DNA from: Candidatus Desulfobacula maris
GTDB taxonomy: Bacteria; Desulfobacterota; Desulfobacteria; Desulfobacterales; Desulfobacteraceae
Assembly: GCA_014383445.1 (NCBI GenBank)
Contig: JACNHV010000255.1
Coordinates: 1-52,563 of the forward strand
Length of the DNA: 52,563 nucleotides
Direction of reading: 5' to 3'
Part shown: one piece after another, positions 18,846 to 28,479 of the stretch
Position numbering within the stretch: the stretch's first letter is position 1
Layout of the letters: each line of letters begins with the position of its first letter
The notes under the pieces: model-generated
Databases searched by the model: none
What the model saw: the letters and a program-made list of their open reading frames with translations, nothing else
What the model was told of the DNA's origin: nothing
Program-made: the position numbers and the translations under genes

Positions 18846-20303
18846 TTACCTTGATTTGCTATGTTTTAATGCACGTAAATCTCTAAATAATTCCCGATCA
18901 AAAACACTCAATGTCCCGACATACACAAGTCCTCCAACTACAATTTTAGTTATCAACGTTAAAATCTGTCCAGAGTCTGCCCATGGAAGCAGATAAGAAT
19001 ATATGCTATATCCTTTGACTGAAATATACATCAGACCAACACTGATAAAAACAAATAGGATATTAGAAATATATTGGACAATGCTTATTCCAAGCTTATA
19101 AAGAGTGAAATATATCCAGCCAGCACATAACAAAAAATAGGTCCCACACCATGGAAAAATCATTGCATCGAGACCATAATAAACCGCCGCAATATAAAAG
19201 GATATGGTCATAAGAACAGCACATAATCCATTAAAATACATAGATAATTCAGCTTTCCCTAATGCGTTATGGACAATGTTGTTAATTGCACTCAGGGAAG
19301 TAATAATCTGGGCAAGGCACAAATACTTAAACAATATAATTATTGGCGACCATTTATCACCAAGCACCACAAAAATAAGTTCCTCCGCCACCAAAAAACC
19401 ACCAACAAAAAGTGGCAGAACAAGAGTGGCAATTATTTTGATAATCTTCAGGTAATGCCTGTTAAACTCCTCCTTGGAATGCTGAAGTTTTGAGAAAAGT
19501 GGGAATGAAATCTGATTTATCATTACTGTTATTTTTTCAGTTGGCAATTGAGACAACTGCAGGGCAAAAGAATAATAACCGACATCAACAGCACCAAGTT
19601 TCTTACCCACAATAAATTTATCTGAATTATCTGTTATATAAAAAAGTGTCCTGCCGATGGCAATTCTCACCCCGTATTTTATATACGAACTTACTTCTTT
19701 AAAATCAAAATGCCTGCGAGGGTACCATCTAACTAAACAAACAACAAGCAACGTGTTAACAAAGGCTAATAAAATTTGACCCCCCAAAAGAGACCAGACC
19801 CCTGCCCCGCGATATGCACTTATTAACATGTAGACGCATGAGATAAAAATGGCTATCATCTTAATAAATCCCAATTTCTTGAATTCCATATCTTTTCTTA
19901 AAAGGTTACCCGGAACTATCTGCACACTGTTAATCAAAAAGATAATAGCAATGGTACGAGTCAAAGCAATCAGGCGAGGCTCCTCAAAGAACCAGGCTGA
20001 TATTGAGGCAATGGGAAAGCAGGCTATTGCCAGGAGCACTCCCACTCCAAGGGTGAACCAAAAAATAGAAGAAAGATCTTCCTGGGTCGGGGACTCCCTT
20101 TGAATAATGGCTGCGCCAAGACCTAATTCACTGAACCAGGCTGCGTATCCCGTAAAAATAGTCGTTAGCGCCATTAAACCATAATCATCAGGCATTAATA
20201 AGCGTGCAACCCAAAAGGTAATAAGCCATGAAAAGCCTTGGCTGGCAAAGGTAAAAAGAGCGTACCAAGAGCCGCTTTTGAATGCCTTTTTGCCTAATGA
20301 CAT
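18846..20303 (-). CDS. Wzx-type polysaccharide flippase (MOP superfamily)
   Basis: 485 residues with about twelve to fourteen hydrophobic segments. The start MSLGKKAFKSGSWYALFTFASQGFSWLITFWVARLL and the LMALTTIFTGYAAWFSELGLGAAIIQ region are typical of the WzxC/lipopolysaccharide biosynthesis branch. It would move undecaprenyl-linked repeat units across the inner membrane for the polymerase at 12207. Its ATG shares one base with the TAA of the upstream GNAT gene (TAATG), showing translational coupling. Confidence 0.9.
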   Translation of the reverse strand: MSLGKKAFKSGSWYALFTFASQGFSWLITFWVARLLMPDDYGLMALTTIFTGYAAWFSELGLGAAIIQRESPTQEDLSSIFWFTLGVGVLLAIACFPIASISAWFFEEPRLIALTRTIAIIFLINSVQIVPGNLLRKDMEFKKLGFIKMIAIFISCVYMLISAYRGAGVWSLLGGQILLAFVNTLLVVCLVRWYPRRHFDFKEVSSYIKYGVRIAIGRTLFYITDNSDKFIVGKKLGAVDVGYYSFALQLSQLPTEKITVMINQISFPLFSKLQHSKEEFNRHYLKIIKIIATLVLPLFVGGFLVAEELIFVVLGDKWSPIIILFKYLCLAQIITSLSAINNIVHNALGKAELSMYFNGLCAVLMTISFYIAAVYYGLDAMIFPWCGTYFLLCAGWIYFTLYKLGISIVQYISNILFVFISVGLMYISVKGYSIYSYLLPWADSGQILTLITKIVVGGLVYVGTLSVFDRELFRDLRALKHSKSR

Positions 20304-21355
20304 TAAATATCTTTATCCCCTTGTGTTACTAATATAGAACTTGAATAAATTTCCTTTAATCCATCTGGTGTCAACATTTGTAAAAAAATATCTTCTGTTC
20401 TCATAAAGAATCCAACTTTTTGTAACATGCCTGACAAGAAATGTGTTTCGTTAATTAAAATCATTTCTAACTTATGGGATTTCTTTTTTTTAAAAAAATA
20501 TTTAATAAATAAAGATAATACCATTGCACTCTCATCCCTATTAACAAGGACATCGTAAATGGTAATATTGTAATTATCATCAGTCCTATAAATTAAGAAC
20601 CCAATAAATGTATTATGCTTAAAAAATTTCAAAGTTGTAAAAGTATGGCGAGGGTGTTTTAAGTATCTCCATTCCAATATTGGAAGCGATCTGTCTCTGA
20701 GAATAATCCCGGTTTTATCAAAATTTTCCCAAAACATCTCAAAATCGTGGTCGAAATTATGTACCTTTTTCAATTGATATGCACTGGTATTGAAAAAGGA
20801 TAATTTTACTTTACAAAAGATAGAATAAAAATATCCTAGAACTTTTGATAAACTTTTATGATTAATTTTTTCATTAATTTTTTCTGAGCTATCTATTAGG
20901 TATACATATGAATATAGTTTATCAACTTTTTTCCAGCCTATGCTTGAAAGGATACTTGTAACTACGGGTGTTCCTATACCAAATCCATAGTTTTTATTTT
21001 TTTCCAAAAAAACCGTTATATATTTAAACAGCTTTTTTCCTATACCCTTCCCTCTATAATCCTTACTAATTGATGTGTCTCCACTTACAGCTAAATAGAT
21101 TTTTTTGTTGTTTTTCCAATATGCCCTAAAAATTAAAGCCGACATCCCTATACAAGGCCCTTTGGATAAGTATACCCAAAAAATCAAGGGGGGAATGGGA
21201 CTCTCTTCCCCTAAATATCTCCAGTCTAAATATTCATGAGTAAACTCTTCATCTCTATTTTCATCTAATATTTTTTTAATTTCTCTTTCATATCCTATAT
21301 AGGGAGTGATCGAAAAACTAATCTCATCATCATTGTTTAATTTATTATTCGACAT
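20303..21355 (-). CDS. GNAT-family N-acyltransferase (double-domain type)
   Basis: About 350 residues from ATG 21355; the frame opens at TTG 21400. The GNAT acetyl-CoA loop is YRGKGIGKKLFKY (motif A, R/Q-x-x-G-x-G/A), preceded by HEYLDWRYLG and followed by a second GNAT-like half with LEWRYLKHPRH. The WRY motifs and length match the protein at 22546, and the two look like diverged paralogues. They may acylate amino sugars or an amino group of the peptide product. The substrate is not known. It is co-translated with the flippase. Confidence 0.75.
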   Translation of the reverse strand: MSNNKLNNDDEISFSITPYIGYEREIKKILDENRDEEFTHEYLDWRYLGEESPIPPLIFWVYLSKGPCIGMSALIFRAYWKNNKKIYLAVSGDTSISKDYRGKGIGKKLFKYITVFLEKNKNYGFGIGTPVVTSILSSIGWKKVDKLYSYVYLIDSSEKINEKINHKSLSKVLGYFYSIFCKVKLSFFNTSAYQLKKVHNFDHDFEMFWENFDKTGIILRDRSLPILEWRYLKHPRHTFTTLKFFKHNTFIGFLIYRTDDNYNITIYDVLVNRDESAMVLSLFIKYFFKKKKSHKLEMILINETHFLSGMLQKVGFFMRTEDIFLQMLTPDGLKEIYSSSILVTQGDKDI

Positions 21356-21423
21356 AACATCAAGACTCTTAATTTTTCTTTTGCTGACATCACTATTCAA
21401 GATAATGCTTAAAAAATATTCAA

Positions 21424-22527
21424 CTATGTCCTTAAATAGAGATGTTCATATTGCTTTGTCATAATTTCAGCACTGAATTTTTTCTTAAACTTCTGCAAAG
21501 CTTTTTCGGCATATTTTTTTTGCAACTGCTCATCTGTAAGAAGTTGTATAACTGCACCTGCAAGCTGTTCAGGCTCTTGCGGAGCAACGAGCAAGCCATT
21601 TTGTTTACTATCAATAACCTTTGAGACACCACCGACATCAGTAGCAACGACAGGACACCCTGCAGCCATAGCTTCCAACAATACCATGGGCATACCCTCC
21701 CATAAAGAGGGGAGTACATAGACATCAAATAATTTCAAAAGTTCTGGAATATCCAGCCTGGCCCCCAAAAACAGAACATTATTGTTAATGCCCAACTGCT
21801 TTGCCTCGGCTTGCAGTTCAGTTTTCAGTTCTCCGTCTCCGACAATGATCAGTGTAATATCAGGGTAAGCATTAACCACTTGTGGCATGGCCTGTAGAAG
21901 ATAGGTAATGCCCTTCTGTTTTGCCAGCCTGACTCCAAGACCTATAACTGGGCCTTTGCTTCTGATTCCCAGTTCTTTTCGTTTTTTCTGTTGATCAATG
22001 TCAACTTCAAAACGGGACCCATCAATACCATTTTCAATGGTCATTATTTTTTTTGAAGAGATCTTTTCATAATTTATAAGATTTTCTGAAGTATGTTCAG
22101 AAACCCCAACCACTCTATAGGCAAAATATGACATTACATGTTCGGCCAACATATACCTGAATTTATCCGGAAAATCCCTGGCGTGATCTGTATGAACAAT
22201 TTTTTTGACGCACGATAACAATGCCCCTATGGTTCCGTCAATAAATGGCTGGGTATTGTGAGTGTGGATAACTTCGATTTTCTCTTGTCGTAATATTTTA
22301 GCAACTTTAAGAAATGAACAATAATCTGTTCCATTCTTTTTTTGAGGAAGATAATGCACTTTAATTCCCAATTTTTCAACTTCAGGGACAAATTCCCCCA
22401 AAGACCTGAGGCACAAAACTGATACATCAAATTTATCCCTATCAATTGATCTACAGAGATTCACCACAACTTGCTGCAATCCACCGATTGCAAGGTCATG
22501 GGTTATCTGCATTAATTTTGTTTTCAT
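21424..22527 (-). CDS. Family 4 glycosyltransferase, exosortase-locus type
   Basis: 367 residues. The opening LMQITHDLAIGGLQQVVVNLCRSI and IEVIHTHNTQPFIDGTIGALL are characteristic of sugar transferases in PEP-CTERM/exosortase loci. The donor half has VIGLGVRLAKQKGITYLLQAMPQV, LIIVGDGELKTEL, LFLGARLDIPELLKLFDVYVLPSLWEGMPMVLLEAMAAGCPVVATDVGG. All GT4 catalytic blocks look intact. It lies between two GNAT genes with short spacers (68 and 18 bp). The sugar specificity is not predictable. Confidence 0.9.
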   Translation of the reverse strand: MKTKLMQITHDLAIGGLQQVVVNLCRSIDRDKFDVSVLCLRSLGEFVPEVEKLGIKVHYLPQKKNGTDYCSFLKVAKILRQEKIEVIHTHNTQPFIDGTIGALLSCVKKIVHTDHARDFPDKFRYMLAEHVMSYFAYRVVGVSEHTSENLINYEKISSKKIMTIENGIDGSRFEVDIDQQKKRKELGIRSKGPVIGLGVRLAKQKGITYLLQAMPQVVNAYPDITLIIVGDGELKTELQAEAKQLGINNNVLFLGARLDIPELLKLFDVYVLPSLWEGMPMVLLEAMAAGCPVVATDVGGVSKVIDSKQNGLLVAPQEPEQLAGAVIQLLTDEQLQKKYAEKALQKFKKKFSAEIMTKQYEHLYLRT

Positions 22528-22545
22528 TGTTGCAATACCTTAATA

Positions 22546-23571
22546 TCAAATATTTCGATCTGCAGAGGTAAAAGCCCACAGCTCTGTTTCTTTTATTTTT
22601 TCAGGATATGTATAAAGTTCAATTTGCTCTTTTGTATCAAAAAAGCAGCTCCTTTTAATAACGGACAACAACGGATTATTTTCATAAATCGAACAATAAA
22701 TTCCACGAAATTTTCTTTTTTTACATATCTCCATAATTTTGTTGATCATCGATAAAATATTTTTATTGTCTAAAGCCACTATATCATAAATTACCAAACG
22801 ATCTGTCCTTAATGAAATAATAAATAACCCCTGAATAACCTCACCTGCTTTTTTTCTGAGGCTGAAAATCTGAAAATCGAATTCAGGGTTTTTCCGGTAC
22901 CGCCAGTCAATATATGCACTGCTATATTCGCCTGTCATCAGGCCTATACCACTTTTGCGAATTTGCTTACAGAACTCATTGACTGCCGCATCATCGTGCC
23001 GGTCAATTTCTTTAAAAATAGCAGAGCGGCTCGCATAGGTCGCACTGGAAAAAAATTTTAACAATAATGACAATGGCATATCCAAAATTGCTGCTAAAAA
23101 AAAACCTATATATTTCTTTAATAAAAATTCACATCGTTGGGGGTGCATCATGAAATACAATTCACCAGCAAGTCTGAACCCGGCTTTTTCAACCAGTTTT
23201 TTTGATTTCAAATTCGGAATTGTATAAAGGAAATCAAACACCTCTTGTTTCTGATACGTTATTGCCGCTTTGAGCAAAGCCAATGCCGGACCAAAAACTC
23301 TAAACTTGGAATGAAGCATAAAATCGCCAAGAACGGCTGCCTTTATTTTTTTGCTATTTAAAAAAAACTCTTTGGGAAATAGTGATATTGTTCCAGCGAG
23401 GCTTCCGGTTTTTTCCTCAATAGCAAACAACCAGATAGCAGGCCCAGCCGGATTATTTTCCATCCAATCAAGTCGCTCTGCAGGTGTTCCCGGCAGATAT
23501 TCTTTCCAGAAATCAAAAATTTTATCCTTATATTTGTGGGGACTATCCTGGATGATTTCAAATTTCGACAT
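22546..23571 (-). CDS. GNAT-family N-acyltransferase
   Basis: 341 residues. It has an acceptor/acetyl-CoA region ALLKAAITYQKQEVFDFLYTIPN and AYIDWRYRKNPEFDFQIF, corresponding to LEWRYLKHPRH of the protein at 20303. The first GNAT half (KIFDFWKEYLPGTPAERLDWME...GTISLFPKEFFLNSKKIKAAVLGDFMLHSKFRVFGPALALL) retains the beta-strand/loop pattern, but its acetyl-CoA loop is degenerate (KFRVFGPAL). It may therefore be an acyl-ACP or scaffold variant. It ends 18 bp before the GT4 gene. The substrate is unknown. Confidence 0.65.
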   Translation of the reverse strand: MSKFEIIQDSPHKYKDKIFDFWKEYLPGTPAERLDWMENNPAGPAIWLFAIEEKTGSLAGTISLFPKEFFLNSKKIKAAVLGDFMLHSKFRVFGPALALLKAAITYQKQEVFDFLYTIPNLKSKKLVEKAGFRLAGELYFMMHPQRCEFLLKKYIGFFLAAILDMPLSLLLKFFSSATYASRSAIFKEIDRHDDAAVNEFCKQIRKSGIGLMTGEYSSAYIDWRYRKNPEFDFQIFSLRKKAGEVIQGLFIISLRTDRLVIYDIVALDNKNILSMINKIMEICKKRKFRGIYCSIYENNPLLSVIKRSCFFDTKEQIELYTYPEKIKETELWAFTSADRNI

Positions 23572-23579
23572 AGTAGAAG

Positions 23580-24134
23580 CTAAACAATAAACCCTAATGT
23601 TTTATCAACTGACTGGAGGATTTCTTCCCGTTTTGCTTTATTTAAATTTTCAATAAAATAATTCTCATTGAAAATTTTCTTTTTACTGGCCAATATTTTG
23701 ATCCGTGCAAGATACTCATCAACAGAACATATCACTCTTGCAGGATTCCCGGCAGCTACCATTCCAGGCGGAATATCTTTTGTCACAATTGATCCGGCTC
23801 CTATAATGGAACCAGAACCGATATTAACACATGATAGAACAATCACACTGTCGCCTATGAAACAATTTTCACCGATATTTATTTTACCAATTTTAGTATA
23901 ACCAAGTTGCTTTTTAATACTTGCATCATGAGCGATTAACCTAACATTTGGGCATATTGTACAATTGTTTCCTATTTTTATTAAAAAGCAATGTGATGGA
24001 TCAAAGAAAAAAGTATCAATAATTTCTACATTTTCACCTAAACAGAGACCGTTTTTAATCAGGTTATTTAAATATTGTTTTCGCTTCTTTTTCATGAAGT
24101 TGTGATAAGCTTTTTTTATTAAAGAATATATCAT
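23580..24134 (-). CDS. Left-handed beta-helix O-acetyltransferase
   Basis: 184 residues. Hexapeptide repeats include IGNNCTICPNVRLIAHDASIK, IGKINIGENCFIGDSVIVL, VNIGSGSIIGAGSIVTKDIPPGMVAAGNPARVI. The HD in IAHDAS is the catalytic His region of maltose/serine acetyltransferase-like enzymes, and GAGSxVTKDIPPGMVAAGNPAR closes the acetyl-CoA site. It probably O-acetylates a sugar of the repeat unit. It leads the polysaccharide block after a 136-bp spacer from the methyltransferase at 24271, a possible promoter region. Confidence 0.85.
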   Translation of the reverse strand: MIYSLIKKAYHNFMKKKRKQYLNNLIKNGLCLGENVEIIDTFFFDPSHCFLIKIGNNCTICPNVRLIAHDASIKKQLGYTKIGKINIGENCFIGDSVIVLSCVNIGSGSIIGAGSIVTKDIPPGMVAAGNPARVICSVDEYLARIKILASKKKIFNENYFIENLNKAKREEILQSVDKTLGFIV

Positions 24135-24270
24135 AAATGTTTACCTTTAAATAATTTTCAAATGAGATGGAATCTATTGTAAATATCACCAAAAAGCAAA
24201 GGGATTTCAACCATCCCAAAGGGGTCACTAATCCGCCCTCTTTGTGAATCGGAAAATAAAAACTTCTCGA

Positions 24271-25035
24271 TTAGATATTTTCGCCCTTTTTTCTCAGATA
24301 ATACCCCCAGTATCCATCAACTTTCCGTTCCGGGTGACCGGGAATTATAACCTGTCGTTCTATTTTCCAACTATTTACCAATTCGTATCCCATTAAAAGA
24401 AACGGCTCGACCAACTCTTTGTAAGAGTGAATACGATAGCAACAATATGCTCCGAGATTCTGCAGGGTTATGTAGCCGGTGGAATTGGTTACCGGCGTTT
24501 TATTAATTATAATATGATTCGGTTTTCGGGCCATTTTCCGAATCTGATCTGGAAGGATTTCGCCGGGAACATATTGCAGGGATCCTGATGCCAATAAGAT
24601 ATCGACTGGTTCATCGACTTCAGCAAAACTGTTGATAAAAGCTATGTTGGTTTTATTTCGTTCAAGCGCAAGCTTTCTACCAGCTTTTGTCACACTCGGC
24701 ACGTCAACAATGATCCATTTCAACTCCGGTGGATAAGAAATTACCTTCTCGAAAGAATAATAAGCAATGCCAACATGTCCCCCGATTTCAACAACATGGA
24801 TAGGAGTTTTTATTGCCAGTAATGCCTTCTCAAACCAAAAGAGCATAGCATAATCGTCATTCTGAACTGAGTCCAGCCATTCGCGGTACCATCCACCAGT
24901 TCGAGCAGCATCATATCCCAGATTTTTCCGTTGCGGACCAGCATGAGAGGCCTCTTCGAAACTATCAAACACACCCCAGAAGCCATTAATTGGTACGCGC
25001 GTTTTAAATAGCCATTTTAGTTTCTGTAGCTTCAT
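24271..25035 (-). CDS. Putative methyltransferase, TIGR04325 family
   Basis: 254 residues. It opens with GFWGVFDSFEEASHAGP and YDAARTGGWYREW. HVVEIGGHVGIAYYSF is a Rossmann SAM-binding motif, and IDILLASGSLQYVP-like text and IINKTPVTNSTGYITLQNLGAYCCYRIHS match a family described only as putative methyltransferase (LIC12133-like), found in polysaccharide clusters. It lies 26 bp downstream of the CocE-type hydrolase, so it belongs to the NRPS-PKS transcription unit rather than to the glycosyltransferases. A tailoring methylation is inferred. Confidence 0.75.
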   Translation of the reverse strand: MKLQKLKWLFKTRVPINGFWGVFDSFEEASHAGPQRKNLGYDAARTGGWYREWLDSVQNDDYAMLFWFEKALLAIKTPIHVVEIGGHVGIAYYSFEKVISYPPELKWIIVDVPSVTKAGRKLALERNKTNIAFINSFAEVDEPVDILLASGSLQYVPGEILPDQIRKMARKPNHIIINKTPVTNSTGYITLQNLGAYCCYRIHSYKELVEPFLLMGYELVNSWKIERQVIIPGHPERKVDGYWGYYLRKKGENI

Positions 25036-25061
25036 AAAATCCTTTGTCGAAATAATTGGTA

Positions 25062-26867
25062 TTATTGGATAACAGGTAGTTCTATGAATGAAGGATGCAA
25101 TGTGTCGTGATATACTTGATTTATAGCCTCCTGCATTCTTTTTCCCTGATATTCATGCTCGCCCGTATTGAGATTCCTGGCTAATCGAGGGAAATTACTG
25201 CTTGAGATATGGATGACAATTTGATGGCCCTCCTCAAACAGATAGGCGATTGGACGAAGTATTATTTGGACCTCATAGATCTTATGAGGCTCAGCAAGTT
25301 TTGGGTTTTCAATACCATCGCGATAACGCAATCTAACAACGCCGTCCTGCAAACTTAGGCTTTTACCATCAGGAAATTTGTCTATCAGTTTAGCTGTGAA
25401 ATCAGTATCAGGAGCATTGGTAGAAACATTCAGAACAATCCTTGCACTCCCAACCATCTCAAGAGGCTCAGTTAAGGCCCTTGATTTATAAATTAAAATA
25501 TCAGAACGGTCCTCGATTGATCTCTGGTCCAAAGGACCTGGGATGTCTTCCTCCCGCCCTGTGCAGCAAATAGGTCCACCCAAAGTTGGAACGGGGTTAG
25601 CGGGGTTGTATCTGTATTTGTCTGCAACCTGTTTTGGTGGTACTTCCCGCTGTAAAAGTCCATTTTTTTTGTCAGATTGTTGAGATGATGCTAAAAATAG
25701 CCGCATTGGCTTTGTAGTCTCTGGCGGCCATTTTTCAGAAGTTGCCCATTTTGAATTTCGTAATTTATAATATTGAAACTTCGACGGAAGATCTGTTTGT
25801 TCTTCTTTGAGCCAGTAGCTAAACCAATCTATATATATGGCTTCATAGTCGATATCATTGTAATCAAACTCTAAATCACCAATCTTGATTTTGCCTGTCT
25901 CAAAGTCTTCTGAGGTGCAATGTTCGCCAGGACCAATTAATACATATTGGTGCTTTGCTCTAGGATGAACTGCCTTTTTCTCCATCAATTGAGCCAGTTT
26001 GAAAGTGTCCTGTACAGTCTGGTCAAACCAGTTGTTGATATGAAGGCCTGCCGTTGCAAAGGTATCGGTATTTTTTATATATCCTTCGGCATTCCACCAA
26101 CTGTCTGTAAGTGTATGTGTGACCAGATCATCAAATCCAGTTTCATATGGAACGACTTTCCTGGCCAAACTGGAAATGGGCAGCTCGTTGATTGATTGCT
26201 CCAATCGTGTCTCATAGTCTTTCGGTAAAACACCATCATTATGATCCACAGCACCGTGTTTTGTATACCAGCCAAGTGCAGATGCTAAATTTAAAACTCC
26301 GTTTTCATACACTCCGAAATATCCGTAACTATCCATTGCATTGCCAATGGCTCCACCACCACCATCGGTTATCATGGCTATATGGTTAGGATGCTTACTT
26401 GCCGCTAATATACTCTGTGTTTCGCCCAAATAAGAACATCCAAAAGTTCCAACCTTACCATTTGACCATTCCTGCTTTACTATCCAGCTAATCGTATCGT
26501 GGCCATCATGGCGGGAATACCTATGAGTACTATAAATACCCTCTGAGCCATAGCGTCCCCGCACATTTTGAACTATGACAGCAAACCCATTCTCAGTAAA
26601 AAGTTTTATCCGATGAAACGTTACCCCACCATAGGTTGTTCGCATCAAAATGGTAGGTAGCGGGAAATCTATATTTGCAGGTTTGAATATCTGTGTTGAG
26701 AGATGAATTCCGTCGCGCATGGGTATCATGATGTTGCGTTGCCTGTCGATACCATGTCTCCATGGCATAGTTTTGTCGGAAATCCATTCCCGTATGTTTC
26801 CTGTATTCCACATAACCGAAACTAAAAGAAAGGCTAAAAAAATTCCCCATTTGAAATATTTTATCAT
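25062..26867 (-). CDS. CocE/NonD-family (X-Pro dipeptidyl-peptidase S15-like) hydrolase
   Basis: 601 residues. A short N-terminal membrane segment (FKWGIFLAFLLVSVMW) suggests anchoring or export. IMIPMRDGIHLSTQIF starts the alpha/beta-hydrolase domain, and VGTFGCSYLGETQ gives the nucleophile elbow with Ser145. LIGPGEHCTS supplies the likely catalytic His, and the C-terminal jelly-roll begins near PEKWPPETTKPMRLFL. Family members cleave esters or amides, including acyl-amino bonds. The start overlaps the stop of the upstream hydrolase by 4 bp (ATGA). It may deacylate or release the assembly-line product outside the inner membrane. Confidence 0.85.
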   Translation of the reverse strand: MIKYFKWGIFLAFLLVSVMWNTGNIREWISDKTMPWRHGIDRQRNIMIPMRDGIHLSTQIFKPANIDFPLPTILMRTTYGGVTFHRIKLFTENGFAVIVQNVRGRYGSEGIYSTHRYSRHDGHDTISWIVKQEWSNGKVGTFGCSYLGETQSILAASKHPNHIAMITDGGGGAIGNAMDSYGYFGVYENGVLNLASALGWYTKHGAVDHNDGVLPKDYETRLEQSINELPISSLARKVVPYETGFDDLVTHTLTDSWWNAEGYIKNTDTFATAGLHINNWFDQTVQDTFKLAQLMEKKAVHPRAKHQYVLIGPGEHCTSEDFETGKIKIGDLEFDYNDIDYEAIYIDWFSYWLKEEQTDLPSKFQYYKLRNSKWATSEKWPPETTKPMRLFLASSQQSDKKNGLLQREVPPKQVADKYRYNPANPVPTLGGPICCTGREEDIPGPLDQRSIEDRSDILIYKSRALTEPLEMVGSARIVLNVSTNAPDTDFTAKLIDKFPDGKSLSLQDGVVRLRYRDGIENPKLAEPHKIYEVQIILRPIAYLFEEGHQIVIHISSSNFPRLARNLNTGEHEYQGKRMQEAINQVYHDTLHPSFIELPVIQ

Positions 26868-27706
26868 GCTTTAATTTGCTTAAATAACTTTAAGTTTACC
26901 GATGCCCATTCGTATATTCTTTCAATGAGACGATCACGATGGGTCTGTACCTTAAAAACATGATCTGCCAAAGGCCAGAAAACCTCAGTACAACATGTTT
27001 CAAATTCTGGTATATCCAGAGCCCGAACAAACTGCCCATGTTGATTATAATGATTCAAAGTTTGACTGGTAAAGAAGGCTAATACTTTTCCTTGACGTCG
27101 TACAATATGGATAAAGGCGTTCTGCATTTCGTCTGAGGTTGGAGCATCTCGCATACCAGCCATTTCTTCATAGATATCTTTTTCAATTCCTAAAAGTCTG
27201 CGTATACGCGAATAAATATTTTTTGATAAATTTAACCATTTGTAAGGGTTACTGATTTTTGAGATGAATTGCCGTTTTCGAAATCCGACATCTTTCAGAG
27301 ACACTGGATCAATGATCACCAAACCACAAACATCCGATTCTTCAGCTGTGATCTTTATCGCATTATCTGCACCGGAACATAATCCTATTAAAATAAAATT
27401 TCTTTGTCCAAATCTTTCATATATCGCTTGCTTTATCTGGTGCCAATCTAATGCTACAGACTGCCGATTTGTCAATCCCTCCCGGGAAGGAGTATCTCCT
27501 TTCCCCGACAGGTTAATGCGAATAGAGATGTAACCTAACTGAGCAAGCATCCGACAAATTAACACATTCAGCCGATAGGGTCCTTCCCTGTGTATTAATC
27601 CTGCATTCAGCGTTATGGCTACTGGAGCTTCAGAAATATTTTCCGGTAAGGTCACCATCCCTAATCCACTACTATTTTCACCATAACGAAAAATCGCTTC
27701 TTTCAT
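26864..27706 (-). CDS. Alpha/beta hydrolase, exosortase-locus ortholog 1 type
   Basis: 280 residues. VAITLNAGLIHREGPYRLNV is the oxyanion-hole strand, followed by YISIRINLSGKGDTPSREGL and the nucleophile elbow LIGLCSGADNAIKI with a serine in GLCSG. WPLADHVFK carries the catalytic His. This pattern is that of hydrolase 1 of exosortase A systems. It overlaps both neighbours by 4 bp, so three hydrolases are made in a fixed ratio. It could act as a stand-alone thioesterase for the NRPS-PKS line. Confidence 0.85.
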   Translation of the reverse strand: MKEAIFRYGENSSGLGMVTLPENISEAPVAITLNAGLIHREGPYRLNVLICRMLAQLGYISIRINLSGKGDTPSREGLTNRQSVALDWHQIKQAIYERFGQRNFILIGLCSGADNAIKITAEESDVCGLVIIDPVSLKDVGFRKRQFISKISNPYKWLNLSKNIYSRIRRLLGIEKDIYEEMAGMRDAPTSDEMQNAFIHIVRRQGKVLAFFTSQTLNHYNQHGQFVRALDIPEFETCCTEVFWPLADHVFKVQTHRDRLIERIYEWASVNLKLFKQIKA

Positions 27707-28455
27707 TGATCTAATACCTTTTGGGCAATATTCTTTAGAACCGATTTGGGGATAAGGTCTCCTTGGTGGAATACTGGCCAGCCATATTCAAACCCGCTGA
27801 AATCACAATTTATATATTTTCTGCTCTCATAAATCTTCTTGTTTGTTGTCGTAATCCAGACCTTTTCAGGGTGTTGTTCCAAAATTTTTGTGATAGAAAG
27901 TTTTTCCATGCCTTGTTTCACCTTTTGACTGAGGCCAAATAGAACATAAGGGATGTTCTCAAATTCACCATTAATTTCTTTTGCAATTCTCCTTTGACTT
28001 GATCTCAGCATCGAATTAACGTGATCCAACCATTGCAGATAAATCCTTCCTGTATCTATTGGATCCCAAAAGATGTATCGATTAACAGCAGAATGATGGC
28101 ATTGAGCAGCTAAAATGGCACCGAAACGAACTCCCATTAAGTCAACATTATCAGAACCTGTCAGCGCTATTCCTTCTTCGATAGCATTGTTGATATCATC
28201 TAACCAATTAATAGCTGTCGAATCTGATAGAACACCCTGCGCTTCCCCGGTACCACTGTAATCAATCCGAAGGACATGTGGTCCTTGTGGGTGTGAAGTG
28301 CATGCATTTGCCAGATCAACCAATGCTTTGTAGGTCCTTTGGTACTCATCAAATAACGGCGGACATATAATAAGCATATGCCTTGAATCAGGATTGGCTG
28401 AAGGGTGATAGAAGGCTAAAGCACCATTTGGCTCGAAAAAAAATGGTTCAATCAT
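27703..28455 (-). CDS. Alpha/beta hydrolase, exosortase-locus ortholog 2 type, no Ser in the elbow
   Basis: 250 residues. The sequence begins PFFFEPNGALAFYHPS, with LRIDYSGTGEAQG and VDLMGVRFGAILAAQ in the place of the GxSxG elbow. The nucleophile position there is Arg, so a classical Ser hydrolase mechanism is not possible at that site. Hydrolase 2 proteins of exosortase A systems often show a GLRLG-type elbow, so this is probably a family property rather than decay. It follows the NRPS gene by 24 bp. It may be a non-catalytic partner of the hydrolase at 26864. Confidence 0.82.
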   Translation of the reverse strand: MIEPFFFEPNGALAFYHPSANPDSRHMLIICPPLFDEYQRTYKALVDLANACTSHPQGPHVLRIDYSGTGEAQGVLSDSTAINWLDDINNAIEEGIALTGSDNVDLMGVRFGAILAAQCHHSAVNRYIFWDPIDTGRIYLQWLDHVNSMLRSSQRRIAKEINGEFENIPYVLFGLSQKVKQGMEKLSITKILEQHPEKVWITTTNKKIYESRKYINCDFSGFEYGWPVFHQGDLIPKSVLKNIAQKVLDQ

Positions 28456-28479
28456 TAATTTTCACCTTAAAAAGAAAAT

